Origin: Flavonifractor hominis
GTDB taxonomy: Bacteria; Bacillota; Clostridia; Oscillospirales; Oscillospiraceae
NCBI RefSeq assembly: GCF_040095835.1
Contig: NZ_JBBMFT010000001.1
Location: forward strand, 434,001-498,000
Direction: 5' to 3'
Length of the DNA stretch: 64,000 bases
The notes under the pieces were generated by a model. The model made no database searches. It was not told where the DNA came from and saw only the letters and a list, made by a program, of their open reading frames with translations. Shown here in pieces: positions 1 to 7,530 of the stretch. The position numbers and the translations under genes are program-made. Each line of letters opens with the position of its first letter. The first letter of the stretch is position 1.

Positions 1-447
1 ATCGGTCTCAAACTTCATATCGCGGTTGGTGATGATACCGATCAGTTTGCCGTCTTTGCAGATGGGCACACCAGAGATGCGGTATTTGGCCATCAGCGCA
101 TCCGCCTCAGCCAGCGTGTGGCCCGGCGCCAGCCAGAAGGGATTGGTGATAACACCGTTCTCACTGCGCTTGACCATATCCACCTGCTCAGCCTGAGCGC
201 CGATGGACATATTCTTGTGGATGATACCGATACCGCCCTCACGGGCGATGGCGATCGCCATACGGTACTCGGTTACCGTATCCATGGCCGCACTCATCAG
301 GGGGATATTCAGCGTGATTTTCTTGGTGAGCTGGGTATGCAGGTCGATGTCCGCCGGCAACACATCGCTCTCCGCAGGAATGAGCAACACATCGTCGAAG
401 GTAAGGCCCTGTTTGGTAAACTTCTGGCGTTCGTCCGTATTGACCAT
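1..447 (-). CDS. guaB: IMP dehydrogenase, N-terminal part (gene runs off the left edge)
   Basis: Minus-strand frame open from ATG at 447 to the window edge, giving the first 149 residues of inosine-5'-monophosphate dehydrogenase, which makes XMP from IMP with NAD in guanine nucleotide synthesis. Visible are the opening TFDDVLLIPAESDVLP, the barrel segment MSAAMDTVTEYRMAIAIAREGGIGIIHKN, here cited only by its key part GGIGIIHKN, and the start of the inserted CBS region (ISGVPICKDGKLIGIITNRD). The start is set by an aaggag Shine-Dalgarno 8 nt upstream. A promoter lies at 486-514. The catalytic Cys loop lies outside the window. Confidence 0.93.
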   Translation of the reverse strand, partial: MVNTDERQKFTKQGLTFDDVLLIPAESDVLPADIDLHTQLTKKITLNIPLMSAAMDTVTEYRMAIAIAREGGIGIIHKNMSIGAQAEQVDMVKRSENGVITNPFWLAPGHTLAEADALMAKYRISGVPICKDGKLIGIITNRDMKFETD

Positions 448-485
448 AATGCATCTCCTTTTGGCAATCACCTAAAATTTTTTCT

Positions 486-514
486 ATTGTACTGGATGAA
501 AGTTCCTCTGTCAA
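486..514 (-). promoter_or_regulatory. Sigma-A type promoter for guaB
   Basis: On the minus strand, TTGACA (509-514), a 17-bp spacer and TACAAT (486-491). The -35 box overlaps the last codons and stop of the upstream thioesterase gene, so guaB has its own promoter although it follows that gene closely. No purine riboswitch was recognised in the short leader. Confidence 0.75.
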
Positions 515-1251
515 GCTTTGGTTGTACCCAGAATCACCGCACCGTCAAAGCGGCTCTTTCCCGCCTCGTCCGCGCCGTGGATATACTGGCTCTCTCCCTG
601 GGTTCCGGCCGAGAGCAGGATCTGCTCTCCAGGCTGGCACTCAGCCAGATACCCCACCTGCAGAGAGGAGACAAACCGCTCCGCCCCCAAGTGCTCCATG
701 CGCAGCGCATCGCAAATAAAATCAGCATACCGGACGTTGTTGACATGGCCGTTGACATCCATATCGCTGTAATGAAACACCCGCTTATCCACCGGTTTCA
801 TTTCATTGGGCAGGTGCAGTTTGCTCAAAAGCATTGTCTTACACAGCTCACCACCGTCGGTATCCCGGAATTCCTCTACCTTAGAGGCCCGTCCCAGCCG
901 ATGCGTCTGCCCATCAGCCAACACCCAGAGAGAAACCGCCTCCCCCACCGGCTGTCCATCCACAAACAAGTCAAAATCCCGGTATGAGGCCGCTCCACGT
1001 CCACCTCTGTGCCAGGTGCGTACACATACCTGTTCATTCCATCTCAATGGACGATCCAGCCGGTACCAGATCCGGGCCAGCATCCAGAATAAACCGTACT
1101 TATCCAGCATCTCGTCCCGGGAAACGTGCAGTGCGCAGGCTGCCTGGGTTGCCGCCTCCTGTAGGATCCCAAGTACTCCGGAGGGACGGCAATGGTACCA
1201 TGGATCTACATCTCTGGAATCCACCCGGTAGGTATCCTCGTAAAACGTCAT
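511..1251 (-). CDS. Acyl-ACP thioesterase (double hotdog)
   Basis: 246 residues, the normal size for bacterial FatA/FatB-like acyl-ACP thioesterases (PF01643). The family releases free fatty acids from acyl carrier protein in the cytoplasm. Two hotdog repeats are visible. The second contains DVNGHVNNVRYADF around residues 165-178, with the Asp/Asn and His of the active site. The first carries WMLARIWYRLDRP. The ATG overlaps the stop of the upstream zinc-ribbon gene by 4 nt (ATGA), and a ggagg site lies inside that gene, so the two are translationally coupled. The physiological chain length cannot be read from sequence. Confidence 0.85.
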   Translation of the reverse strand: MTFYEDTYRVDSRDVDPWYHCRPSGVLGILQEAATQAACALHVSRDEMLDKYGLFWMLARIWYRLDRPLRWNEQVCVRTWHRGGRGAASYRDFDLFVDGQPVGEAVSLWVLADGQTHRLGRASKVEEFRDTDGGELCKTMLLSKLHLPNEMKPVDKRVFHYSDMDVNGHVNNVRYADFICDALRMEHLGAERFVSSLQVGYLAECQPGEQILLSAGTQGESQYIHGADEAGKSRFDGAVILGTTKA

Positions 1252-1871
1252 ACCCCGCTTCCTCCTGTATTACCATGAATCAGCAGCCGGGTCTTACAGC
1301 AGATGTCGTCAATGTCACTGGCTGTAGCTGCCGGCAGGCGCATAGCACCGCCGCAGTCGGCACAGAAAAGATCAATGGAACTGTAATTGACCTTGAGTTT
1401 CCACCGGTGAGAACCGCAGGTGCAGGAGATACCGTCCCGCTGGGCAATCTCTTTGAGTTCGGAAAGCACTTCGTGCATCACCAGCTCATCCAGAAAAGCA
1501 CCTTTTTCTCCTGCTTCTCCCTCCAGTTTGCTCAGAGCCTCTTCCAGCCGCTGGAGTGCCGCAAATACTGCGCCCTCCTCCCCTACGTAGCAGCAATCCA
1601 AACCAGATGCCGCGCAGGAAAATGCCAGTACTTTCTCATGCAGAAAGGCGTGTGAGGAGCAGCTGACACTGTGGTCCTTGCCGCAGAACAGGCAAGGCAC
1701 GGTTAGCCGGACCTGATCCCCCATCATCTCCACCCGCAGGGAGGACTTGCCGCAGGGGCAGGGCAATTCATTGACCGATGCCGCCAGCTGAAAAATGCTG
1801 CGCTCCACCGCCACGCTCTGGTGGCAGACCGGGCAGATATAGGCCAGGGTTCGCTTGGCTTCTTCGACCAT
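1248..1871 (-). CDS. Zinc-ribbon-like protein of unknown function
   Basis: 207 residues, not recognised as a named family. It has at least three Cys pairs: CPVCHQ near residue 13, CPCGKSS near 38 and CLFCGKDHSVSC near 60. Further pairs are CTCGSH near 150 and CADCGG near 170, suggesting several structural zinc sites. The middle part (about 90-140) is acidic and helical, with no membrane segment. The start is supported by aggaggcc 6 nt upstream. It overlaps the thioesterase gene by 4 nt, so a shared operon and possibly a shared lipid-related role are inferred only from coupling. Confidence 0.6.
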   Translation of the reverse strand: MVEEAKRTLAYICPVCHQSVAVERSIFQLAASVNELPCPCGKSSLRVEMMGDQVRLTVPCLFCGKDHSVSCSSHAFLHEKVLAFSCAASGLDCCYVGEEGAVFAALQRLEEALSKLEGEAGEKGAFLDELVMHEVLSELKEIAQRDGISCTCGSHRWKLKVNYSSIDLFCADCGGAMRLPAATASDIDDICCKTRLLIHGNTGGSGV

Positions 1872-2031
1872 GATAGGCCTCCTGTCTCTTTATACAAAAA
1901 TGGTCTTTTTTATTATAGCTCAAAATATCGTCTTTGAACAGACGGCCTGACCACAAAATCCACTCTCATATTTTCCTGGCTTTTCGTTCAAAATAGCATT
2001 ATCCTGTTTTGCTACGTAAAGGAGGCCTTTT

Positions 2032-3045
2032 ATGGGAAATAAAAAGTTGGGCCGACAAAGCGTGGCCCTTGCCACGCCCCCGTCTGTGGCTGGCTACGCC
2101 AGCGTGGTGGGGAAAAAAGAGGGCGAAGGACCTCTTGCCACTACCTTTGACCTCATTCAACAGGACGACACCTTTGGCGAAAAGAGCTGGGAAAAAGCGG
2201 AGAGCACCATGCAGAAGCTGGCTCTGTCCGCGGCACTGGACAAGGCTGGACTGAGTGCCTCCAACCTGGACTATATTCTAGCCGGTGATCTGCTCAATCA
2301 GTGCATTGGCACCGGCTTTGCTGTGCGGGGACAAAACGTCCCTTTTTATGGTCTGTACGGTGCCTGTTCCACCATGGCCGAAAGCTTGTCCGTGGGGGCC
2401 ATGCTGCTGGACGGCGGCTTCGGAACCCATGCGGCCTGTATGACTTCCTCTCATTTCTGTTCTGCCGAGCGGCAATATCGCACACCATTGGAGTATGGTG
2501 GTCAGCGCACTCCAACTGCCCAGTGGACGGTCACCGGTTCCGGCTGCGTCATCCTCTCGTCTGAGGGGGCAGGCCCCTATGTGACCCACGTTACCACAGG
2601 TAAAATCGTGGACAAAGGCATCAAGGACGCCAATAATATGGGTGCGGCTATGGCACCTGCTGCCTACGAGACCCTTCTCGCCCACTTTCAGGACACCGGA
2701 CGCAGGCCCTCAGATTATGACCTGATCCTCACTGGTGATTTGGGCCAGCTGGGTAAGGAGATTGTGCTGGACCTGCTGCACAGAGATGGATTGGAGGTCC
2801 CCAATCTGGAGGATTGCGGCGTGCTTATCTATGACCTGGAAGGGCAGGACGTCCACTGTGGCGGCTCCGGCTGTGGCTGCTCCGCTGTCGTGCTTACTGG
2901 ACTGCTGCTCAACGGCATGAAGTCCGGTCGTTGGAAGCGGCTGCTCTTCTGCGGAACGGGTGCGCTGCTCTCCCCAACCTCTACACAACAGGGTGAGAGC
3001 ATACCATGTATCTGCCATGCTGTTGCCTTCTCCACACAGAAATGA
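2032..3045 (+). CDS. spoVAD: Stage V sporulation protein AD
   Basis: 337 residues, full family length, with the typical opening MGNKKLGRQS and a thiolase-like fold (GTGFAVRG, YGACSTMAES, GCGCSAVVLTG). SpoVAD acts in the forespore inner membrane system that moves dipicolinic acid into the spore, and it binds DPA. The start ATG has aaaggagg 7 nt upstream. spoVAE follows after 9 nt. The usual partner spoVAC is not directly upstream, where 160 bp of non-coding sequence and an opposite-strand gene are found. No convincing sigma-G promoter could be picked out by eye. Confidence 0.92.
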   Translation: MGNKKLGRQSVALATPPSVAGYASVVGKKEGEGPLATTFDLIQQDDTFGEKSWEKAESTMQKLALSAALDKAGLSASNLDYILAGDLLNQCIGTGFAVRGQNVPFYGLYGACSTMAESLSVGAMLLDGGFGTHAACMTSSHFCSAERQYRTPLEYGGQRTPTAQWTVTGSGCVILSSEGAGPYVTHVTTGKIVDKGIKDANNMGAAMAPAAYETLLAHFQDTGRRPSDYDLILTGDLGQLGKEIVLDLLHRDGLEVPNLEDCGVLIYDLEGQDVHCGGSGCGCSAVVLTGLLLNGMKSGRWKRLLFCGTGALLSPTSTQQGESIPCICHAVAFSTQK

Positions 3046-3054
3046 GGTGATACG

Positions 3055-3423
3055 ATGGATGTTTTCTGGGAATATGCCCGCGCTTTTCTGTGCGGTGGAG
3101 TTCTCTGCCTGATCGGGCAGTTGCTTATCGACAAAACCAAGTTGACCCCTGCCCGCATTCTGGTGCTCTACGTGGTCTCCGGTGTGGTCTTGGGCGGACT
3201 TGGGCTCTATCAGTACGTGGTGGAATTTGGCGGTGCAGGAGCCACAGTTCCCCTCACCGGTTTTGGCTATCTGCTGGCCAAGGGGGCAGCCCAAGCCGTA
3301 GCCGAGCATGGAATTTTGGGGGCGCTTACCGGCGGCATCACAGCTGCGGCCGGCGGCATCGCCGCAGCCGTATTTTTCGGCCTGATTGCTGCGCTTCTCT
3401 TCCGGTCCAAATCCAAATCTTAA
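3055..3423 (+). CDS. spoVAE: Stage V sporulation protein AE
   Basis: 122 residues with four hydrophobic segments, matching SpoVAE (SpoVAEb) of the DPA uptake channel. Recognisable parts are ARAFLCGGVLCLIGQLLID at the N terminus, the conserved TKLTPARILVLYVVSG and a C-terminal membrane hairpin rich in Gly/Ala, ending in the basic tail FRSKSKS. It is transcribed with spoVAD (9-nt gap, gaggtga Shine-Dalgarno) and followed at once by a strong terminator shared with the convergent nucleotidase gene. Confidence 0.9.
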   Translation: MDVFWEYARAFLCGGVLCLIGQLLIDKTKLTPARILVLYVVSGVVLGGLGLYQYVVEFGGAGATVPLTGFGYLLAKGAAQAVAEHGILGALTGGITAAAGGIAAAVFFGLIAALLFRSKSKS

Positions 3424-3426
3424 ATC

Positions 3427-3464
3427 AATACGGCGGGCCGCATCATACGGCCCGCCGTATTTTA
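3427..3464. terminator. Bidirectional terminator between spoVAE and the nucleotidase gene
   Basis: Perfect 14-bp stem (3427-3440 with 3448-3461), 7-nt loop, and a T-rich tail on the plus strand (ttttattt). The A-rich sequence on the other side also lets it serve the convergent gene ending at 3491. Confidence 0.85.
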
Positions 3465-3490
3465 TTTGTAAAGTAATATCGCTTTATATA

Positions 3491-5437
3491 CTATCCGCGG
3501 TAAGGACGATAGCCTCTCCCTTTTCGACTTCCTCCATATCTTCTGCGCCGTTTGCTGCCTGTGAGCCGGACCACCAGGAAAATCACCAGCAGCAACACCA
3601 GTACCACCAGCACTACCGCCAACCACCCAAAGAGATTCAGATTTTTCAGCAGATTCAGTGGATTCCAAGTAGCGTTCTCCACCTTGCGCCCCTCCGCTGC
3701 TGCATAGCGGGCATCCACCTGCCCCATGGACTGGAGATAGGAAGCCAGAGCGTACCACTCCTTTACTTCCGACCCATTGCGGTTGTGGATGATCTGTGCT
3801 TCATAATCGGTAATGACATTTCCTTGGGCATCTTTGGGCGTAATAGCCAGAATGCCAAAGGACTTGTCGTTGACCGTTCCCAGCATCTGGCCGGTATACA
3901 AACCTGTGACCACCCGATAGAGCCGCTCATCCTCGATTGGAGCAGTGGAACCATCAGACAAAATCTGTGCACAGTCTGTCACCTTATTGAAAATCATCCG
4001 GTGGGGATTCCACTCCCAGGTCATACCAGCACCATAGATCTGGGCCTCGGGCATCAATGCCGTAACAGATGCATCCACCTCAAAGGCGTCTTTCAGTTCC
4101 CTCCCGGTGATCCATACAGAGATCAGCGGATAACCGGGCGACCCGTCCGCTCCGGAGCCAAGGGATGAGACGTTAAACGCATCCGATGTGGTGATTTCCC
4201 CTGCGGCAAAAGAGCCACGGATCACTCCGGAGGCCACCACGGCAAAATCCACCGGGATATAATCCTCCCCTTCTGCCTGCTGTACGGCATATACATAGGA
4301 GTCCGCAATCAGGTTCCCCAGCGGGTCCTCCCGGTGCTCAGCCCCAAACTGTTCAATTGGTGTAAAGGAAAACTCCGTTTCAGCCAGGACCTGGTCAAAG
4401 CTCAGATCAAACTGGGAAAGATACTCTTGTTCCACCAGAGGCTTAAATTGATTGGCCAGGGCCTTCATGGCCGGGTCTTCCGACACGGTCTCATCTACGG
4501 GGAACAGTTGATAATGGTAACCAGATACTGTGCCGTCACGGTCGAGTTCCAGTACCAGTTCTCCCAGGTTGGCAGTATAGGCCCCGGCAGATACAATCAA
4601 TGTATCATTGACCTGGATGGGTTCGGTCAGTGTGGTGTGGGTATGCCCCGAGATAATCACATCGATCCCATCCACCTGCCGGGCCAGCTCATAGTCCTCT
4701 CCCTTTCCCTTCTCATTGGTGCCGCTGTGAGAAAGGCAGACAATGACCGATGGCCCATCCATCTGTCCCAGCGCTTCCTCCAGCGCGGCCACAGTGCGCT
4801 GGGCTGCGGGTACAATGGGTTCAAATTCCATGCCGGACATGGGGGCATTGCTGTCCGCAACCTCTCCCATCAGGCCAAAGATACCATAATTTACACCACC
4901 CCGCTGGAGAATTACATAGTCCTGTACACCGTAATACTCCCATGCCTGCCAAGAGGCAGCGTCCTCCTGTGGCGGTTTATAATTGGCCTGTACCAGCGCG
5001 GGAAGGGCATCCCCGCTGTCCACGGCAGCAGTAAGCATCTCTGCCAGTCCCCCGGCACGGTAATCAAACTCATGGTTACCCAAAGTCGTCACATCATATC
5101 CCATCGCGCCAAGCGCCCGCAGCTCCGGTGCTTGAGTGGTATAAATACTCTGGTAGAGGGTCCCCATGGAAAAATCTCCTCCATCCAGTGTGACCGCGTC
5201 CGGATACCGTTCCCGCTCCTGCCGGAGCAAAGTAGCCAGGCGGGTATACCCCCCATATTCGCCACCTTCGCCATCTGGTGTTGGCAGAAAATGATCATGG
5301 GTATCATGGGTAAACAAAATGACCGCATTGGTCATATTTTGACCGTCTGCCTCCGATGCCAAGGCTGGAACGGTGGCCGTCAGAAAGAGCACAGCCAGCG
5401 CAAGCGCACCGATTCCCTTTCCCAATGATATCTGCAT
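3491..5437 (-). CDS. Exported, membrane-anchored 5'-nucleotidase/2',3'-cyclic phosphodiesterase family protein
   Basis: 648 residues. An N-terminal signal peptide (to about residue 28, ending in ALAS) is followed by a calcineurin-like metallophosphatase domain with HDTHDHF (44-50), LDGGDFSMG (84-92), TLGNHEFDY (118-126), a CLSHSGT segment and SGHTHTT. A 5_nucleotid_C substrate domain follows. The C terminus has one transmembrane helix (about 603-627) and an Arg/Gly-rich cytoplasmic tail (SKRRRRYGGSRKGRGYRPYRG). There is no LPxTG motif. It probably dephosphorylates nucleotides at the outer surface for nucleoside and phosphate scavenging. The HPt gene lies 16 nt upstream in the same direction. 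Confidence 0.87.
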   Translation of the reverse strand: MQISLGKGIGALALAVLFLTATVPALASEADGQNMTNAVILFTHDTHDHFLPTPDGEGGEYGGYTRLATLLRQERERYPDAVTLDGGDFSMGTLYQSIYTTQAPELRALGAMGYDVTTLGNHEFDYRAGGLAEMLTAAVDSGDALPALVQANYKPPQEDAASWQAWEYYGVQDYVILQRGGVNYGIFGLMGEVADSNAPMSGMEFEPIVPAAQRTVAALEEALGQMDGPSVIVCLSHSGTNEKGKGEDYELARQVDGIDVIISGHTHTTLTEPIQVNDTLIVSAGAYTANLGELVLELDRDGTVSGYHYQLFPVDETVSEDPAMKALANQFKPLVEQEYLSQFDLSFDQVLAETEFSFTPIEQFGAEHREDPLGNLIADSYVYAVQQAEGEDYIPVDFAVVASGVIRGSFAAGEITTSDAFNVSSLGSGADGSPGYPLISVWITGRELKDAFEVDASVTALMPEAQIYGAGMTWEWNPHRMIFNKVTDCAQILSDGSTAPIEDERLYRVVTGLYTGQMLGTVNDKSFGILAITPKDAQGNVITDYEAQIIHNRNGSEVKEWYALASYLQSMGQVDARYAAAEGRKVENATWNPLNLLKNLNLFGWLAVVLVVLVLLLVIFLVVRLTGSKRRRRYGGSRKGRGYRPYRG

Positions 5438-5453
5438 ATGCTTTTCACTCCTC

Positions 5454-5819
5454 TTATGCCAGACCTTCTACCGTCAGAACCTTTAAAACATCCTCATATG
5501 CCTGCTGTAAATCCGGCCAGCACTGACGTGCCTGCTCCGGCCTATCACCACGGATGTATTCCAACATATGGGTGCACGCATCAAACAGGCGCGTCATTCC
5601 CAGATTTCCTGCCACACCTTTCAGCGTATGGACCGCGGTAAGGACCGCTTCCAGTTCGCCTGTCTCCATGGCAACCACAGCCTGTCCATAACTGGGATCC
5701 GCGGGAAATTTGCGCAGAAAGCGCTCATACAGCGCAGTATTTCCCATAAAACGGGCCACTGCCCCATCGGTATCCACACCTGCTGCCTTAAGGGCCATCA
5801 GCGTCTGTTCTCCCATCAT
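5454..5819 (-). CDS. Stand-alone HPt (histidine phosphotransfer) domain protein
   Basis: 121 residues consisting almost only of an HPt four-helix bundle. The phospho-accepting His lies in HTLKGVAGNLGM (His64). HPt proteins relay phosphate between receiver domains in phosphorelays. No kinase or response regulator is nearby, so its partners are elsewhere. It is the first gene after the promoter at 5873-5901, with aggagaac as Shine-Dalgarno, and is probably co-transcribed with the nucleotidase gene 16 nt downstream. MM at the start allows 5819 or 5816. Confidence 0.85.
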   Translation of the reverse strand: MMGEQTLMALKAAGVDTDGAVARFMGNTALYERFLRKFPADPSYGQAVVAMETGELEAVLTAVHTLKGVAGNLGMTRLFDACTHMLEYIRGDRPEQARQCWPDLQQAYEDVLKVLTVEGLA

Positions 5820-5872
5820 AGTTGTTCTCCTCTCCCTATGCTGCTGCGAGTAATTCGTCCTTGTGTACCCTG

Positions 5873-5901
5873 ATTATATCGTATCCCCCTCAATCCGTCA
5901 A
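5873..5901 (-). promoter_or_regulatory. Sigma-A type promoter for the HPt-nucleotidase operon
   Basis: Minus strand: TTGACG (5896-5901), 17-bp spacer, TATAAT (5873-5878). It is divergent to the infC promoter that starts 33 bp away. Confidence 0.78.
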
Positions 5902-5934
5902 AAAAGAAATCCGTTTTTCCTGCCCATTTTCCTG

Positions 5935-5963
5935 TTGACATCCACCAGACAGACTGCTATAAT
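5935..5963 (+). promoter_or_regulatory. Consensus sigma-A promoter of infC-rpmI-rplT
   Basis: TTGACA (5935-5940), 17-bp spacer, TATAAT (5958-5963): a perfect match in both boxes. Transcription should start near 5970, leaving a leader of about 165 nt before infC. Confidence 0.9.
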
Positions 5964-5969
5964 AAACAA

Positions 5970-6133
5970 GCTACAACAAAGTAGGTACGGTACCCCGTCC
6001 TCACCTCCCGCCTTCGGCAAAGAGGTCAACATGCTTTGCAGCACGCCGTGTTTGCGGTTGTGTTTTTGTGCGCGTGGGTACCGGATGGTAGCCACGTTTT
6101 TTGTATGCGTTTTAGAATTGGAGGTGCTTTCGT
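5970..6133 (+). promoter_or_regulatory. infC leader with an intrinsic attenuator
   Basis: The leader contains a terminator-like hairpin at 6073-6096: pairs 6073-6077/6092-6096 and 6079-6082/6087-6090, one G/G mismatch, loop GGAT. It is followed directly by six T (6097-6102). It lies 30 nt before the infC ribosome site. A terminator hairpin here fits the ribosomal-protein leaders of Firmicutes infC operons, where L20 controls premature termination. That L20 binds this leader is inference. Confidence 0.65.
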
Positions 6134-6667
6134 ATCAGCAAACAGGGTCATCAGATCAACGAAGAGATCCGCGACAAGGAAGTTCGCCTGGTCTCCGACA
6201 GCGGCGAGCAGCTGGGTATCATGTCCGCCCGTGAAGCGCTGGAGCGCGCCATTGAGGCAAACCTGGACCTGGTGAAGATCTCGCCCACCGCAACTCCGCC
6301 CGTGTGCAAGCTCATGGACTATGGTAAATACAAATTTGAGCAGACCAAGCGGGAGAAAGAGGCGCGGAAAAATCAGCATGTGGTGGAGATTAAGGAAGTC
6401 CGCATGTCGCCGAGCATCGATGTGAACGATTTCAACGTCAAGCTCCGCAATGCTCAGAAGTTCCTGGCCGAGGGCAACCGGGTCAAGGTAACGGTCCGTT
6501 TCCGCGGGCGTGAAATGGCTCACACCGACATCGGTAAGGGCCTGCTGCTCAAGTTCGCGGAGCAGTGCAGCGAGGTGGCCGCGTTGGACAAGGACCCCAA
6601 GCTGGACGGACGGCATATGTCCATCTTCCTCTCTCCCAAGGTTGCCAAAGAAGCTAAGAAATCCTGA
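6134..6667 (+). CDS. infC: Translation initiation factor IF-3, with an AUC start codon
   Basis: 177 residues if begun at ATC 6134. The conserved IF-3 N terminus (residues 3-14, KQGHQINEEIRD) lies upstream of the first ATG at 6221 and needs this start. The frame is closed by TAG at 6113 and has no ATG, GTG or TTG between that stop and the conserved block. A ggaggtg site ends 9 nt before ATC. infC genes are known for rare AUU/AUC-type starts that IF-3 itself discriminates against, giving autoregulation. Both IF-3 domains are complete (PPVCKLMDYGKYKFEQ; FRGREMAHTDIGKG). First gene of the infC-rpmI-rplT operon. Confidence 0.92.
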   Translation: MSKQGHQINEEIRDKEVRLVSDSGEQLGIMSAREALERAIEANLDLVKISPTATPPVCKLMDYGKYKFEQTKREKEARKNQHVVEIKEVRMSPSIDVNDFNVKLRNAQKFLAEGNRVKVTVRFRGREMAHTDIGKGLLLKFAEQCSEVAALDKDPKLDGRHMSIFLSPKVAKEAKKS

Positions 6668-6712
6668 GTAAGCCCCTGCACTTTGAATTGAACTGTAAAG
6701 GAGTATACCACC

Positions 6713-6916
6713 ATGCCTAAACTGAAGACTCACAGCGGCGCGAAGAAGAGATTCAGCCTGACCAAGTCCGGCAAGGTCAAGCGCGCCCATGCCAACAAGC
6801 GTCACCTGCTCAACGGTCACGACAAGGACACCAAGCGCAAGAGAGGCCTCCGCGCCGGCGCTTATGCGGACAAGACCAACGAGCCCGCCATCAAGCGCAT
6901 GATCCCCTACAAATAA
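6713..6916 (+). CDS. rpmI: 50S ribosomal protein L35
   Basis: 67 residues with the invariant L35 features MPKLKTHSGAKKRF, the basic centre (HANKRHLLNG) and the C-terminal IKRMIPYK. It sits 45 nt after infC with aaaggag upstream and 38 nt before rplT, the universal order of this operon. Confidence 0.97.
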   Translation: MPKLKTHSGAKKRFSLTKSGKVKRAHANKRHLLNGHDKDTKRKRGLRAGAYADKTNEPAIKRMIPYK

Positions 6917-6954
6917 GATTGACTATTTTACCTTAACATAGGAGGCTTTTACAA

Positions 6955-7311
6955 ATGGCTAGAGTTAAAGGCGCGATGATGACGCGCAAGAGAAGAAATA
7001 AGGTCCTCAAGCTGGCCAAGGGCTACTGGGGCGCCAAGAGCAAGCACTTCAAGATGGCCAACGAGCAGGTCATGAAGTCCCTGACTTATGCTTACACCGG
7101 CCGTCGGCTGAAGAAGCGCGATTTCCGTTCCCTGTGGATCACCCGTATTTCTGCCGCCTGCAAGGCCAACGGCATGAACTACTCCACCTTTATGAACGGC
7201 CTGAAGAAGGCTGGCGTGGAGATTAACCGCAAGATGCTGGCCGAGCTGGCTGTCAACGATAAGGCTGCTTTTACTGCCCTGACCGAGATGGCAAAGGCTC
7301 AGCTGGGCTAA
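6955..7311 (+). CDS. rplT: 50S ribosomal protein L20
   Basis: 118 residues, full length. Family signatures: MARVKGAMMTRKRRNKVLKL, cited by its core TRKRRNKVLKLAKGY, then RRLKKRDFRSLWITRI and the C-terminal AELAVNDKAAF. L20 is an early 50S assembly protein and, in Firmicutes, the usual autoregulator of this operon through the leader upstream of infC. Start with aggaggc 9 nt upstream. A strong terminator follows. Confidence 0.97.
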   Translation: MARVKGAMMTRKRRNKVLKLAKGYWGAKSKHFKMANEQVMKSLTYAYTGRRLKKRDFRSLWITRISAACKANGMNYSTFMNGLKKAGVEINRKMLAELAVNDKAAFTALTEMAKAQLG

Positions 7312-7321
7312 TCACCTGTAT

Positions 7322-7376
7322 AAAAAGTCCCATCCAAGGACCCGGTTTTCGGCTGTTCTTGGATGGGACTTTTTTG
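7322..7376 (+). terminator. Terminator of the infC operon
   Basis: Long stem made from the arms at 7322-7338 and 7358-7376 (aaaaagtcccatccaag with its complement), a GC-containing loop, and a closing run of T. Confidence 0.9.
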
Positions 7377-7477
7377 CATTATAATCTTCCTGTATATGGG
7401 TATACTGATTAGGCGCTCACCACACAAGTTGTTCAAATCTCTCGATATAATTTTAAAAATTATATTTAAAGTTTATA

Positions 7478-7507
7478 TTGATTATTTATTGTGATTGGGT
7501 GTATACT
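7478..7507 (+). promoter_or_regulatory. Probable promoter of the HlyIII-family gene
   Basis: TTGATT (7478-7483), 18-bp spacer, TATACT (7502-7507) in an AT-rich stretch (7430-7510) just before the gene. Confidence 0.6.
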
Positions 7508-7530
7508 AAGAACAAGGTAAGGTGATTTTA

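Noticed and set aside
447..486. Purine riboswitch before guaB
   Set aside because: Only about 30 nt between the start point and the ATG; no aptamer can fit.
1950..2031. Sigma-G promoter before spoVAD
   Set aside because: CATTAT-like and CATAT-like boxes exist, but the spacing (about 25 bp) does not fit the 17-18 bp expected.
6026..6820. 264-codon minus-strand frame over infC
   Set aside because: Shadow of infC-rpmI, two conserved ribosomal-operon genes.
7522..7530. GTG 7522 as start of the HlyIII gene
   Set aside because: It falls inside the ribosome site that serves ATG 7531.
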